Assembly (NCBI RefSeq): GCF_963169125.1
Contig: NC_084795.1
Location: forward strand, 146,116,766-146,180,765
Source of the DNA: Humulus lupulus
Taxonomy: Eukaryota; Streptophyta; Magnoliopsida; Rosales; Cannabaceae
Direction of reading: 5' to 3'
Length of the DNA: 64,000 nt
Shown: in pieces, positions 22,140 to 34,002 of the stretch
Numbering within the stretch: the stretch's first letter is position 1
How the letters are laid out: each line of letters begins with the position of its first letter
Position numbers and translations under genes: made by a program
Notes under the pieces: generated by a model
Databases searched by the model: none
What the model saw: only the letters and a program-made list of their open reading frames with translations
What the model was told of the DNA's origin: nothing

Positions 22140-23190
22140 ACATTCTTTCCCCCGAGGGTAATTCCGTGACAAACTTATCTCTAAAATTTTTGCATGACTT
22201 ATCTAAGCTATCAATCATATTCCTAGAGAAAAAGGAATGCGTCGCTCCTGAATCGAATAAAACATTGAATTGCTTGCCAGATATTGTGATTAGACCTCAT
22301 ACTACTATATTGCTAGTTTCTGCCTCACCTTACATAAGAGTGAAAACTCTGGCTGGTATTAGCTTTTCGTCCTTCTTTAAGTCTCTCAATTTTGGGCAGT
22401 CTTTCTTGAGATGACCTTCATCTCCACAATAGAAGCAACCTTTAGTCTTATATCGGCATTCTCCTGAATGTTTTCTCTATAGATTGAGCATTGAGGATAT
22501 TCTACTTAAGGCTTCTTATTCCCTTTGCCTTCCGACATAGTTTTCCCTTTCTTTTTCCGCCTTTTGGCTATGGCCACCAACGTGTTTCCTTTTGTGGTCA
22601 TTTTGTTCGTGATTGATTTTCTGGGCATCCTTCCAGGCTGCGCCTTCTTTCCAGATTATATCCTCTGCCTGCTCGGCTTCCCAAGCTATTTCCAACATTT
22701 CTGCGTATGTGGTTATTCCCCGAACCAACTTTACATCTTGGGCTATCATTGTCTTCAGCCCTTTTATGAATCTTTGAATTCGTAACGTCTCAGTGGGTAC
22801 CATGTCCGCTGCGAACTTGGTCAGTCGATCAAATTTTTTGGCATACTCCATCACAATCAAATTCCCTTGAGTAAGCACGATGAATATGTTCCACCCTTAT
22901 GGCTAGAATCATAGGACTGTAATACTTCTTGTTGAACACTTGGATAAACTCGTCCCAAGTCATGAAATTGACAACTCGGGTCTACTTCACTATATCCCAC
23001 CAGATGCGGGCGTCTTTCTTGAGTAAGCTTGAGGTGCATGAGATTCGGTCCTCATTTCCCAAGCGCATATGTTCCAATATGGATTCTACCGAACGAAGCC
23101 ATTCTTCGGCTTCTTCCTTGTCCTCTTTCCTGTTTTATTTCTTGTTCGTTCAGTCTTCTAGATCTTCTTATTTCTTGCTCCATTTTCTTT
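22140..23190 (-). pseudogene. Element F gag and protease piece (Tekay-type, minus strand)
   Basis: Read on the minus strand this is a chromovirus gag. A block with EEAEEWLRS and DARIWWDIV (about 23120-22990) is followed by EYAKKFDRLTKFAADMVPTE (about 22850-22790), a canonical CX2CX4HX4C zinc knuckle (CFYCGDEGHLKKDC, about 22433-22392) and an aspartic protease site DSGATHSF (about 22260-22237). The frame is shared through knuckle and protease but has stops (near 22516, 22468, 22337 and 22301, plus an early TAG), and the N-terminus seems deleted. It is cut off at 22140 by the LTR of element Y. RT and beyond are absent from the window. Confidence 0.82.
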
Positions 23191-24276
23191 TCTGTTTCCC
23201 TCGAAAGAGAAAATTATAAAAACTAAGACAAACAAACAAAAATTATAACCTGGCCTATTGTACTACTATCTATTAGGTCCATCTATCTATTAAAACTATT
23301 CTATTACAATTAAGTCCAACTCGGGTAAATGGGCCTTAACAATTGAATCTTCCATGGAGTAGAGTTGGGTTCAATATATTGTACCCAGTACTAAGGCCCC
23401 CTAACTTCCACTTGGACCCAAAAGACAGGAATTTTAACCCTTGCCTTATTAATTGTTATTTATTTTATTTAGATCCAATCTAATAATGTAAAACAAATGG
23501 GCCTTCACAATTGGGCTAAACCATAAGAGAGGAATTTAAACCTTACACTTTCAATTGAATCCAAAATTCTTAACATTTACTAATAATATAAATAAAAGGA
23601 AAGAAATAGCATGTTTTATTCAAATAAGAAAATATTTACAACCTAATGATAAATTCATAAAATTTTAAAGATGTGTTCTTATTTATATAATCCTCCATAT
23701 CGAATCCTTCTTCAAACATGTGCTGAGTGAGATCTTTATAATTATTCCGAGAGTATATGACTCATGAGGTGAAGGGTACATTATGGAGAAATCTCATCCA
23801 AAGGTTATTAGCTAACTGATGAACACGTTCTCCCATCTCTCCATTTGGTAGGATTATATCATCAAATATTCTAAAATTTCGTGCAAACCTATTCATAAAT
23901 GTATACTTATCTTCAAAAGGTATGCTATGATCAAACAAAACCTCATTCCGTGCTATCTACAAGCATGAATATGCTAATGGTAATTTAAGTGCATAAGGAC
24001 TAAATTTTTTTTCATGCTATTTATTCTTAAAAATACTCTTTCGAACTCTGATACATCTTCAGGGTCTTTGATTCTCCTTATTGCCTTGACCTTCCTAATA
24101 ACGTTAGGGTTCATGGTGCTAAGTTTTGGAAATGAGTCATATGGAAAACTATTATTTCATACAACAAACATATTTCGTAAATCATACTTACTTGGTAGCG
24201 AGTTGGTTCTTTGTAGCTATCGTGTGTATTTCGTGGGGACGTTCAGGACCAATATAGCCATGGCTATGGTACCACT
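23191..24276 (-). other. Leader region of element F with primer site
   Basis: AT-rich DNA between the F LTR and its gag. Read on the minus strand, the bases right after the LTR end (GTTACA) contain TGGTACCATAGC, a two-mismatch relative of the tRNA-Met primer site TGGTATCAGAGC, at about 24262-24273. I see no supportable coding region. The plus-strand ORF at 24014-24289 has no domain and is probably chance. Confidence 0.5.
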
Positions 24277-26483
24277 TGTAACGCCCTAATTTCTCATAAA
24301 TTATCAAGAACACAACGTTGGATCATAAACATAAACATTGCTCTTTTATTGAATGAAAATTAAAATAAGTAAATGGATCCATGTTTCACAAAAATAAAAT
24401 AATTGTCTTTAACATACTAAAATGAGCAATATTAAATAAAACATTAAAAGAAACATGCTTTAATAAAAATAGGCCTGCTTGATCTTCCTCGACTATATGG
24501 TTCCCACAAGTACATCACGAAGCTTCTAGGTCTGACTCGCCACTGACCTTTCTACCTTTAATTGCCTGAATCAACAACATCATAAGGGGTGAGCTTCTAA
24601 GCCCAGTAAGGAAAATACAAACAAGAGTTAGTCATATAATCATATAGTCAAACATATCATAAATTTCACAAGAGTCATAACAAAACTTTTTTATACTAAT
24701 CATACAACATCATAAAACCCTAGGTCATAATATAGCCTAAGTCATAATCATAAATCATAGTTCATAATCATAACCATAGGTCATAGGTCATCAGTCATAA
24801 GTCATAATAATAGGTCATAGGTCCTAATAACTAGACATATATAATAAAAAGATAAGTACTTATACAGGGGTGGCAATTAAGCCTCAGACAGAAGTCCGTC
24901 ATATAAGTTTGGCAACTGAGCCTACAGGACATCAACTTAGGTCTGTAATACAAGTTTGGCAACTAAGCCTACCAGGCATAAGTCTGTCATACATAATTGG
25001 ACACCTTAGGTCCAGCCACACTTACCCCTTTATTGTACCTGAAATGTTAGGTCATACAAAACATAAATTAGGTCATAAACTAAACTACCTAATTTTCCTT
25101 ACCTCGAGTGTGGAGAGAAAAAGAAAGAGAAGAGATTGCTTACTATAGAAAACTTCCAATCAACCTTAAATACAACATAAGATATTTATATTAGAGCCTT
25201 ATAATAAAACTATACTTTCAATAATATTCTAAACCTCATAAAGTAATACCTTCAACCTAGAACCAAAATGATGAAATCCCGAGTCTTCTCTCTAATGTCT
25301 ATCTCCAACAACACCAAGAGTTCAGATACTTGGGTAGATTTTTGCTATATATTGGCTTGATGGGGTTCAATATTTAGGCTATAATAGGGTTTAGAAAGGC
25401 AATAGTGTTTAAGGCAAAATAAAGAAAATAAAAGAAAAAGATCACAAGCATTATAAGGACTAGTGTTTCGGCTATGTAGAGTGTTTATGTCAAAATGGAG
25501 AGAGCTTTTGGGACTATGAATTTGAAAATTATGAGAGGTTTTTCAGAGCTTTTGAGTGTGAGAAAAATGGTGAAGGGTAAGTCTCTATTTATAGGCTTCA
25601 AACCCCAACTCTCTTCCTTGATTTTCTCCACACTATTCAACTTAAATTTTAAAAATCAAACCTTCCACTGTATTGTTTTGGCCAGCCTAGTCTTACACCC
25701 TTATTTTTGCTACATCATCTCCAAGTATGCCACATAGTCTCTATTTGGTTCAAACTTTAGTCAAAGTCGAAACTACTATCCTATATCCCGTAACTCTAGA
25801 CCCTCCTATAGTAAAATTAACTTATCTAGAGCTATAGAAGTCCAATTTAGGTCATTTTTATACCGTTGGAAGACTAATTCAATTATCTACAACTTTGTAG
25901 AAATACTATTTTTCCAAAATCATAATATAATAGGGTCAAAACTAGGTCTAAAGTTACAAAAACCTAAAGTTACGAAAACTTCATTTACTTATCTAACTCA
26001 TAGTTCAACCATCACACTACTATCTCTACTTAGTTGTTTGACTACTTAAATTAAATCTTTTAAATCCCCATTTATCTAACTCTTCTTGACACGTAGTCAC
26101 TTAATTCAAATAGATTTAATCTTGCCTATCTTTAAAATTTAAAAAGAGTCAATTCCTTCCTATTTTTTGTGCCAAACTTAAGACTAAGCTATTTTGGTTT
26201 TCATTTTAATTCTAATACTTTGAATTAGTTTAATGCCACATGTTCACTTCTTAATCCATCAAATAACATGTTCATTTAATACTTAATAAAAATATATACT
26301 AATTTAATCATATGCTAAAATAATTATAATTACCCAAACTATGATTATTTCTAAGTCATAAAATCATAACTTAAATAATTTAAACTTAAAGCAATCTTTA
26401 TTCCACAACTCAAGTCATAACTAAATCTAACCTAAGATCATATTTAAGGAGCTTATAAGAAAATAATAACCTTAGTTATTACA
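24277..26483 (-). repeat. 5' LTR of element F (about 2,207 bp, minus strand)
   Basis: On the minus strand it begins TGTAATAACTAAGG and ends TTAGGGCGTTACA, next to a primer-like site and a chromovirus gag. The length and terminal sequence fit Tekay-like LTRs. The 'ccttactgggctta' block (near 24600) is a counterpart of 'cttgctgggc(c)tt' in the X and D LTRs. There is no second LTR in the window, so age cannot be estimated. Confidence 0.72.
24630..25010. repeat. Simple and short tandem repeats inside the F LTR
   Basis: About 24630-24860 is rich in TCATA(A/G)G-like units. 24868-25005 has three imperfect copies of a unit of about 45 bp, each starting 'ggcaact/att(g/a)agcct' and containing '(a/g)gtc(t/c)gt(c/a)at'. 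These are internal expansions of the LTR. No function is evident. Confidence 0.6.
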
Positions 26484-26766
26484 CATAATAACAATCTGCA
26501 TTTACCAAAAGAAAAAATTATAACAATCACACTAAAATTACCAATGTATACAAATGAATTACCTCAGTCTCCAACTCCCTTTTAGGTCCAAGATAACATA
26601 AGTCAGACCATCGTAGAAAACTACACTCACTTTCAATTATAATTTCCCTATATTAGATAAAATAAGGGACAATAAAATATATTGAAAACAATGAAAAAAA
26701 ATATATACATTAAGATAGAAAAACTTACAATTGATCGGAGTTTGAGAAAATATATTCTAACACTTC
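26484..26766. other. Short unassigned AT-rich stretch
   Basis: 283 bp between element F and the left TSD of element B (CCTAT, 26767-26771). No ORF, RNA gene or repeat recognised. Confidence 0.5.
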
Positions 26767-27029
26767 CCTATTGTATGCCCTGGTTTTCCCACGGGCTGTT
26801 AGCGAGCTGAGATACGGCCTAATCATGTCTACCACGTGGACATCCCCAAGACCAGAGCTGCCATAGAAAGATCCTACCTCCTCAGCTCGAGATAACCTAA
26901 GGGTTCGCCAAGATTAGACTGAGTTTGGACTTTGAAGGCCACAGGTCGAGGAAGGCATCCAGCTCGTGGTACGGGCTAGAGGTGGAGGTTGTGACCCCTT
27001 ATAAAGTCAACCACGCAAGGTAAACGTGC

Positions 27030-27058
27030 ATATATCAGACATCACGTGTCTGATATAT
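27030..27058. promoter_or_regulatory. U3 palindrome with a G-box core (element B)
   Basis: ATATATCAGACA, five bases, then TGTCTGATATAT: perfect 12-bp arms. The centre has CACGTG (27043-27048), the plant G-box bound by bZIP and bHLH factors. The palindrome is kept in the 3' LTR (its core reads CACATG there) and, with shorter arms, in both LTRs of element C. Enhancer role is inferred. Confidence 0.6.
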
Positions 27059-27214
27059 CCCTGACTTCTCGGATAAGCAGCATGAACGTGCGTATTCAGA
27101 CACCCACGACTGGGTTGGGCCGTGCGGCCCATTATCCCCTTACCTATTGATTAGACCACACTTATGTGTCAGGTTTTAGGAATTAATCATGAATGTCACA
27201 GAGTTGACATGATA

Positions 27215-27290
27215 GGTAAGAAGGTCACGGGATGACCTTCTTACCAACTCCCAGGTGCCTTCTCCTATAAATATGGAGACCCTGGGAGTT
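27215..27290. promoter_or_regulatory. LTR core promoter of element B: two consecutive inverted repeats and a TATA box
   Basis: GGTAAGAAGGTCA and its exact complement TGACCTTCTTACC (27215-27227, 27233-27245) form a 13-bp inverted repeat with a 5-base centre. It is followed at once by AACTCCCAGG (27246-27255) and CCTGGGAGTT (27281-27290), which enclose TATAAATA at 27266-27273, itself flanked by TCTCC and GGAGA. A start about 30 bp after the TATA box would lie just beyond the right arm. Elements A, C and E share the TATA-in-loop layout. Confidence 0.7.
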
Positions 27291-27526
27291 GTAAGTGGTT
27301 GGATTCTATTATGTAAAAAATACCCTGTAAAAGAATACCAAGCATATAGCAATAATATTGACTGGTGGAGTAGAAGAATTTTAACCTTTGAACCACCTAA
27401 AAATGTAGTTGTGTCACCAGCCCATTTTTAGAAAAAGATCATTCATCTATTTCGGTTTAACATAAGCACTAATCCCTTCCTCTTATTTTCTTAATTACCT
27501 TTTGGCGAAGAACCACGTCAACAGTT

Positions 27527-27544
27527 TGGTGCTTTCATTGAGAG
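27527..27544 (+). other. Primer-binding site region of element B
   Basis: TGGTGCTTTCATTGAGAG lies three bases after the LTR. The identical 18-mer follows the LTR in elements C (43846) and E (63614), so it is the conserved primer site of these Tat elements. I do not assign the tRNA from sequence alone. Confidence 0.75.
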
Positions 27545-27577
27545 CAAGTTAGATTGGTGCTGTTGCAAACATCCACT

Positions 27578-30500
27578 ATGGTGACCACTTGATCCAGACA
27601 CGGTAATGAGACAGAACAACATGATGGGCAAGAGGCTCATCATATCGCCATCCCTGGCGAACAAATTTCTGAGGCCCAACAGCGGCCGGGCAAGCAGCCG
27701 GTGGGCCAAGATTACACTAGAAGTTCGGCGCCCCGACCACTTAATCCAAACCCAGGTTATTACACTGTGGTGGAGATGGAGAATGCTCAGCTCAGGAACC
27801 AGCTAGGAACAGCTAATTAGCATATCAAGGAGGTGTTGGCCCGACTACCCCCTTTTACAACCGACGCTACCGTCGAGAAGAGGCAAGACGAGATTCATAA
27901 GTCCCGCCTAGGTAATCGGTCCAGGCATAACCGCTCGGACAGACCTCCGACAGCCAACTCTATTCCCTCATCGCACCGTTGAGAGGAAAACTTCGAAGAA
28001 ATGCCTAGAGCCGAACAATAGCAGTACAGCCATTTGGTCCGAACTTCAACTCCTAGCTCCCAACCAACCTCGAGCGCGCCCAGGAGAGCTCGAGGAAATT
28101 CCAGAAGGAGATCCGGGGAGGGCTCGCAGCATCAGGTTGTCCCCACCAGCCGTCCTGCACCACGTCCAGATCGCCAGGCATGGGACCCTCAGGTTGGCAG
28201 GGCCGAAAGGCCCCCACCTAACTTGATCCGCCCTGATGGAACCAGGATCGCATCCCCGGTTAGGCATCCTCCTTCTCCAATAAGATATCCATCTCCTCCT
28301 TGGCCCATCCGAGATATTCCAGCCTACGGAAGTAGCAGGAGAAACCCGCCATCTACAGGGCCTTCCCGACGTAGCAGGGCGCTGAGAGAAGGCACGGATC
28401 CTCACCACCAAAGGCTCTAACGGAAGCTACTGGACCGGCAATCGCCGGAGCGACCTTTCTGGTGGAGACCTGCGCCAGCGTTTAAGCTCAGCACAAAGTA
28501 CTCAAACCACCCAGAGGCGACCTGTGAGATCGCCTTAACTCTCACAGAGGAGAGCTAGTAGGAGGCAGCAGCCATGCCCGCTCGGGGGGAGACCTGTCCG
28601 AAGTACGTAACAGCGGGAATGCCCCAAATAACCTATCTCAAGATAGGAGGGGCAATAACCCACCAAATGTGTACAATGGATCCGGAGCTGTTGAGCAGCC
28701 CCGGAATAACCAAGGAAATCAGGACAAAACCCTCGAGTGCCTGGCTCAGATGAAGGAGCTAATGAGGAAGCTCCTGTTGGAGAAAGAGAAAGATGAATAT
28801 GATTCGAGGGACGAGATGGAACTCTTCGCCCCCAGCATAGCAACAACGGCTTACCCACCCAGTTTTCGTATGCTGCACCTGTCCAAGTTCAATGGAGACG
28901 GAGATCCGTCGGATCATCTAGGAATGTTCAACACCCTGATGATGGCCCACAACATTGGCCCCAAGCTGAGGTGTCTGATATTTCCCTCCACACTGATTGG
29001 ACCAGCTAGGCAGTGGTTCAAGCAAAGCAAAAGACAATCAATCAGCTCTTGGAAGACTTTCTCAGCTGACTTCAAAAGGGCATTCCGAGCCTCCCAGGCT
29101 GCCCGCGTCAAGGCCGACTCTTTGGCTAACGTGCGGCAGCAGCCCGACGAGTCTCTGAAGGCTTACCTGAGCAAATTCGCAAACGTCGCTGCTTGGGCCA
29201 GAGACGCGGATGACAGCTCCAAGCTCATGGCCCTGAGAACTGGAATCCTCGTCGGAGGGGAACTCTGGAAGGGAGTTAGCTCAGTAAACGAATTCCTTAA
29301 CAGGGCCCAGGAATGGATCAACTTGGAGGAGGCCGAAGCCTCAGCTGCAGGGACCAGCCAGGTCCTTGAGAAACCCGCTGGAGTGGGGACAAAGGTCATG
29401 ACAGCGACCTAGAACGTCACACAGAATAACCAGCTCGGTGGAAGCAATAGAAAGGGGAACGGCGAGAACGACCAGCACGGCCGAAAGAAGAATAAGCTCA
29501 TAGACAAGTTTAAGCCCGTCTACGCGACTTATATAGAGCTCACCCACTCTAGGGAGAATATCTTCCTGGAAAATTCTACTCGTCTCCCCTGGAAGAGGCC
29601 GGAGCCGTTGAAGCACCAGAAGGGGAAGAGAGACACCTCCAAGTTTTTCCGTTTTCACAACGATGTTGGCCACAATACCGATGATTGTAGGAATTTGAAA
29701 GATGAGATCGAGACTCTCATCCAAGCCGGCCCCTTGGCCCAGTACGCGCGAAACAGGGTTCCAGCAAGTCGACCTGCTCCGGAAGTCCCGGTCAGTCAGT
29801 CCGGGTCTCGGGTAGATCAGGACGTCCCTCCTCCCGTGATAGGAGGAGAGATATCCACGATATCTGGAGATTCGCATATGGCCGGCACGAGCAGGGGTGC
29901 CCAGAAGAGGTACGTAAACGAAATCAAGGCGCATAATGGAGTAGAGTTCATCCCAGAATAGCGTCTGCCAAAGCAGCAGTGATTGGAGAGACAACCGATC
30001 ATTTTTACAGAAGAAGATGCGGGCCATGTCCAGTTCCCTCATAACGACCCTCTGGTCGTAGCAGTTCAGCTCGCTAATTGGAGAGTTAGGAAGGTGCTGA
30101 TCGATAATGGGAGCTCGGTAAACCTTCTATTCTGGTCCACGCTGGAGAAGATGGGTTTGGCTGTCGCCGAGCTGAAGGCGACCTCCATGATGCTGTATGG
30201 TTTTTCGAGAGAAGGATCAGGGGCTATAGGGACTATTGAGCTGGTGATCACCCTAGGAGAAGGACCTCGAACAGTCTCCAAACTCCTCGAGTTCGTGGTC
30301 ATCGACTGCTCTGCTGCATACAACACAATTTTGGGACAACCCACGCTCATAGCCTTTGAGGCCGTCACTTCCATTCGCCACCTCGCGGCGAAATTTCCTT
30401 CCTCCACGGGAATATGCACTGTCCATGGCGATTAGCTCACTGCTAGGGAATGCTACAGCATTTCCATGAGGGGAAAATCGAAACCCGGGCAGCTAGCAAT

Positions 30501-33500
30501 GTCCATCCAAGGTGGTGGAGAGGAATCTCAGGAACCCTTAGCTGATCCTGAGATTGAAAAACCTCAGAGCGCCGAAGGGGAAAATATCGTCTTAAGTGAG
30601 GATATTGACCCCCGAATAGGCGAGGACAGGTCTGAGCTCTAGGCTATTGAGGAGCTCAAGGAAATAAACATCGATCCGTAGAATCCTTCACGGATGGTCA
30701 AGCTCGGGAAAAACCTCTGTAGCAAGAGGAAGGCGGAGCTGACTAAATTTCTGCAGGACAACCTGGATGTGTTTGCGTGGTCACACGAGGACATGGTGGC
30801 AATCAGCCCGAGTGTCATCATGCACACCCTTCATCTGGATAAAAGCGTTCCCTCAAAGGCCCAGAAGCACAGGCGCCTTGGACCAACTCGGGCTAAAACC
30901 TTAGAGGAAGAAGTATCCTGGCTCAAGAAATGCGGCTTTATCCGTGAAGCCAAGTTTCTGATTTGGGTTGCCAACCTCGTGCTGGTCCCGAAGCCCAACG
31001 GGAAGTGGCGGACCTGCATTGACTTCTCTGACCTGAATAAAGCCTGCCCCAAAGATTGTTTTCCATTGCCGAGGATTGACCAATTGGTGGATGCCACGGC
31101 GGGGCACGAGCTCATGTCCTTTATGGATTCGTACTCAGGCTACAATCAGATCGCCATGAATTCGGCAGACCAGGAGCACACCAGCTTCATGACCCTGACT
31201 AACGTTTATTGTTACAAGGTCATGCCATTCGGGCTGAAGAACGCCGGTGCTACGTATCAAAGGTTAGTAAATAGAATGTTCGCAAACCAGATTGGGAAGA
31301 ACATGGAAGTGTACGTTGATGACATGCTAGTCAAGTCAAAGACTGCCGATAACCATGTTTCCAACCTAGGAGAATGCTTCAAGATACTACGAGAGTATGG
31401 CATGAGGCTTAATTCGCAGAAGTGCACTTTTGGGGTCGCGTCGGGAAAATTCCTGGGTTTCATCGTCAATACCCGAGGAATCGAGGCAAACCTTGACAAG
31501 ATCAGATCATTGCTCGAGCTTCCCTCACCCAGGTCGCGCAAAGATGTCCAAGGCTTGACAGGAAGGGTGGCGGCCCTCAATCGGTTTATTTCAAAATCCA
31601 CCGATAAGTGCTTGCCATTCTACAATCTGCTCCGAGGAAATAAGAAGTTTGAATGGACAGAAGAGTGTGAAAGCGCTTTCCTCGAACTGAAGGCACATCT
31701 GGCCGAGCCACCCGTATTATCCAAACCAAAAGCAGGAGAGCCTCTTTTTCTCTACCTAGCTGTCACAGAGGATGCAGCTAGTGCCGTATTGGTCCGAGAA
31801 GAAGACCGGGTTCAGAAACCTGTCTATTACATCAGCAAAAGACTTCTTGGAGCTGAATCCCAGTACCCGTTTATGGAGAAATTGGCATTCTACCTCATCA
31901 TAGCCTCTCGAAAGCTCAGGCCGTACTTCAAGTCCCACTCAGTACACGTCATAACCGATCAGGCTTTAAGACAAGTTTTGCAAAAACTTGAAGCATCGGG
32001 ACGTCTATTAAAGTGGGCTATCGAACTCAGTCAGTTTGAGATTTTGTACACCCCACAAACTGCCATAAAAAGCCAAGCCCTGGCCGATTTTGTAGCAGAG
32101 TGCACAGGGTTCCGGGAGGATCCTGCAGACGACTCACCCCAGGTCACCTCGGCCCTAGCGTCGTGGTTCATCCAATGAGAACGGCTCCGGGGCTGGAATC
32201 ATTTTAATATCGCCCGAGGGACATAGATTCCATTCGGTGCTGAGATTCAGATTCAAGGCCTCCAACAACGAGGCCGAATACGAAGCTTTGCTGGCCGGGC
32301 TAAGAATAGCCCAGGAGCTGAAGGCGAGCTCCGTCCAGTGCTTCAGTGACTCCCAGCTCGTGGTAAACCAGGTTCTGGACGAATATCAGGCATGAGGACC
32401 CAAGATGGCTGCCTACCTGGCAAAGGTAAAAGTTGAGCTGTCCGCGTTTGGGCGAGGCTCAATCGAGCAGATACCTCGGGAACAGAACGCTAACGCAAAC
32501 ACTCTTGCCAAGCTCGCCACTTCTGGAGAGATGGAAGCTCTGGGGTTAGTTCCGGTAGAGTTCTTGGAAAAACCAAGTATAGAAGAAGCCCGGGCGGAGG
32601 TCGAGATGATCGACGCTAGGCCGACCTGGATGACCCCCATCCTTGAGTATCTCACTCAGGGGAAGCTACCTGAAGGCTGTAATGATGCGCGATGAGTATT
32701 GTATCAAGCTCCCAGGTATACGATGGTGGACGGAGTGCTATACCGACGTGGGCACTCCCTACCTCTCCTGCGATGTGTTCTTCCAGGCGAGGCAAAGGCC
32801 ATCCTGCAGGAGGTGCATGAGGGTTTTTGCGGAAATCACACTGGGGGGCAAAGCTTGGCTCTAAAGGTCCTGAGACAAGGATATTACTGGCCCACTCTGT
32901 CTAAGGATTCGATCTCGTATGTCAAGAAGTGTGACAAGTGCAAGCAATTTGACACCGTTGCCCGACTCCCCCGGTTGAGCTAAAGATGTTCTCGTCCCCA
33001 TGGCCATTTGCAGTTTGGGGAATCGACTTAGTTTGCGCCCTCCCCATGGGAAAAGGCGGGGTACGCTAAGCCGTGGTAGCCATCGACTACTTTACGAAGT
33101 GGGCTGAGGCAGAACCTTTGGCAATGATAACTTCCAAAAAACTCCTTGACTTCGTGGTTGAAAGCATTATCTGTCGATTTGGGCTGCCCAAGAAATTTTT
33201 TTCCGACAATGGGACTCAGTTCGACAGCGACCTCTTCACCGAATTTTGCGAAAGGTACGGAATTGTGAAAAGTTTCTCCTCCGTGGCCTATCCTCAGGCG
33301 AATGGCCAAGTCGAGGCCGTCAACAAGACATTAAAGGCGAGCCTCAAGAAGAGACTAGACGAAGCCAAGGGGGTCTAGCCAGAACAGCTCCCCCAGGTTC
33401 TCTGGGCATACCGAACCTCGCATCAGACTCCTACGGGTCATACTCCTTTCTCCCTGACCTTTGGGAGTGAGGTAGTCCTCCCTGTGGAGATTAAGGTACC

Positions 33501-33861
33501 TTCGCACCAAGTCCGGACATACGACCAGGATTTCAACCACGAGCTACTTTGCACTTCCCTCGACTTGGTTGATGAAAGACGAGAAGATTCGCAACTCCAG
33601 CTCGCGCACTACCAGCAAAAAATCGCTCGTTATTTCAACTCAAAGGTCAAAAAATGTGCCTTTAGCGTTGGCGACCTGGTCCTCATAAGAGTTTTCCTAG
33701 CCAGAAAGGATCCCAAAGATGGAGTATTGGGACCAAACTGGGAAGGACCATATCAAGTCATCGAGGTCATTAAAGAGGGAACTTATAAACTACCTCGGCT
33801 TGATGGAGGGGTAGTCCCACGAACTTGGAACGCCATCCATTTGAAGAGATATTATCAATGA
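27578..33861 (+). pseudogene. Element B gag-pro-pol (decayed Tat polyprotein)
   Basis: The start ATG is at 27578 by homology with C. Domains in order: Pro/Arg-rich gag N-terminus, gag core (KFNGDGDPSDHLGMFNTLM near 28885), a knuckle whose first Cys is Phe (FRFHNDVGHNTDDC, near 29650), protease with IDNGSS near 30100, RT with YVDD near 31312, a degenerate RNase H, a second RNase H, and integrase with all three catalytic acidic residues in place. Damage includes several TAG/TGA codons (for example 27590, 29410, 29959, 29980, 30433, 30642, 30678, 32393, 32693, 33067, 33376), a frame change between 28420 and 28669, a deletion of about 20 bp near 32164 that removes the first catalytic Asp of the second RNase H, and a one-base loss near 32966. 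The natural stop is TGA at 33859. Confidence 0.94.
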
Positions 33862-33985
33862 TTCCCTTGTAAGGCCTAAAAGGCCATTTATTATGTATTA
33901 AGCAATGAGAATTAACTTTTCATTTATGATTGTTCATGTTTACAAGTGTAATCTAAAGTAACCACAAAAGACCCTTTCCCAGTTA

Positions 33986-33996
33986 CTTGGGGGGCA
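33986..33996 (+). other. Second PPT-like motif downstream of pol (element B)
   Basis: CTTGGGGGGCA lies 125 bp after the pol stop and immediately before the tandem array. It is identical to the true PPT core at 38455-38465. Confidence 0.6.
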
Positions 33997-34002
33997 TATG
34001 GT

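Larger units (their letters stand above)
26772..27523 (+). repeat. 5' LTR of element B (752 bp)
   Basis: It starts TGTATGCCCTGG and ends CACGTCAACA. It contains three ordered inverted repeats: a 12-bp-arm palindrome with a CACGTG core (27030-27058), a 13-bp-arm palindrome (27215-27245), and a 10-bp repeat enclosing TATAAATA (27246-27290). Confidence 0.95.

Noticed and set aside
24014..24289. Plus-strand ORF of 91 codons with hydrophobic stretches
   Set aside because: It lies in the leader of the minus-strand element F and overlaps its primer site and LTR border; no family recognised.
24630..24860. Possible telomere-like or centromeric repeat (TCATAAG-like units)
   Set aside because: The units are irregular and do not match the plant telomere heptamer; they fall inside an LTR.
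19933..26766. Search for a host gene in the only stretch without a complete element
   Set aside because: All of it except about 280 bp is explained by elements Y and F; no exon-like frame with plant protein motifs was seen.
29341..30042. Minus-strand ORF of 233 codons
   Set aside because: It is the complement of the conserved B gag-protease frame; codon structure follows the plus-strand gene, so it is a shadow.
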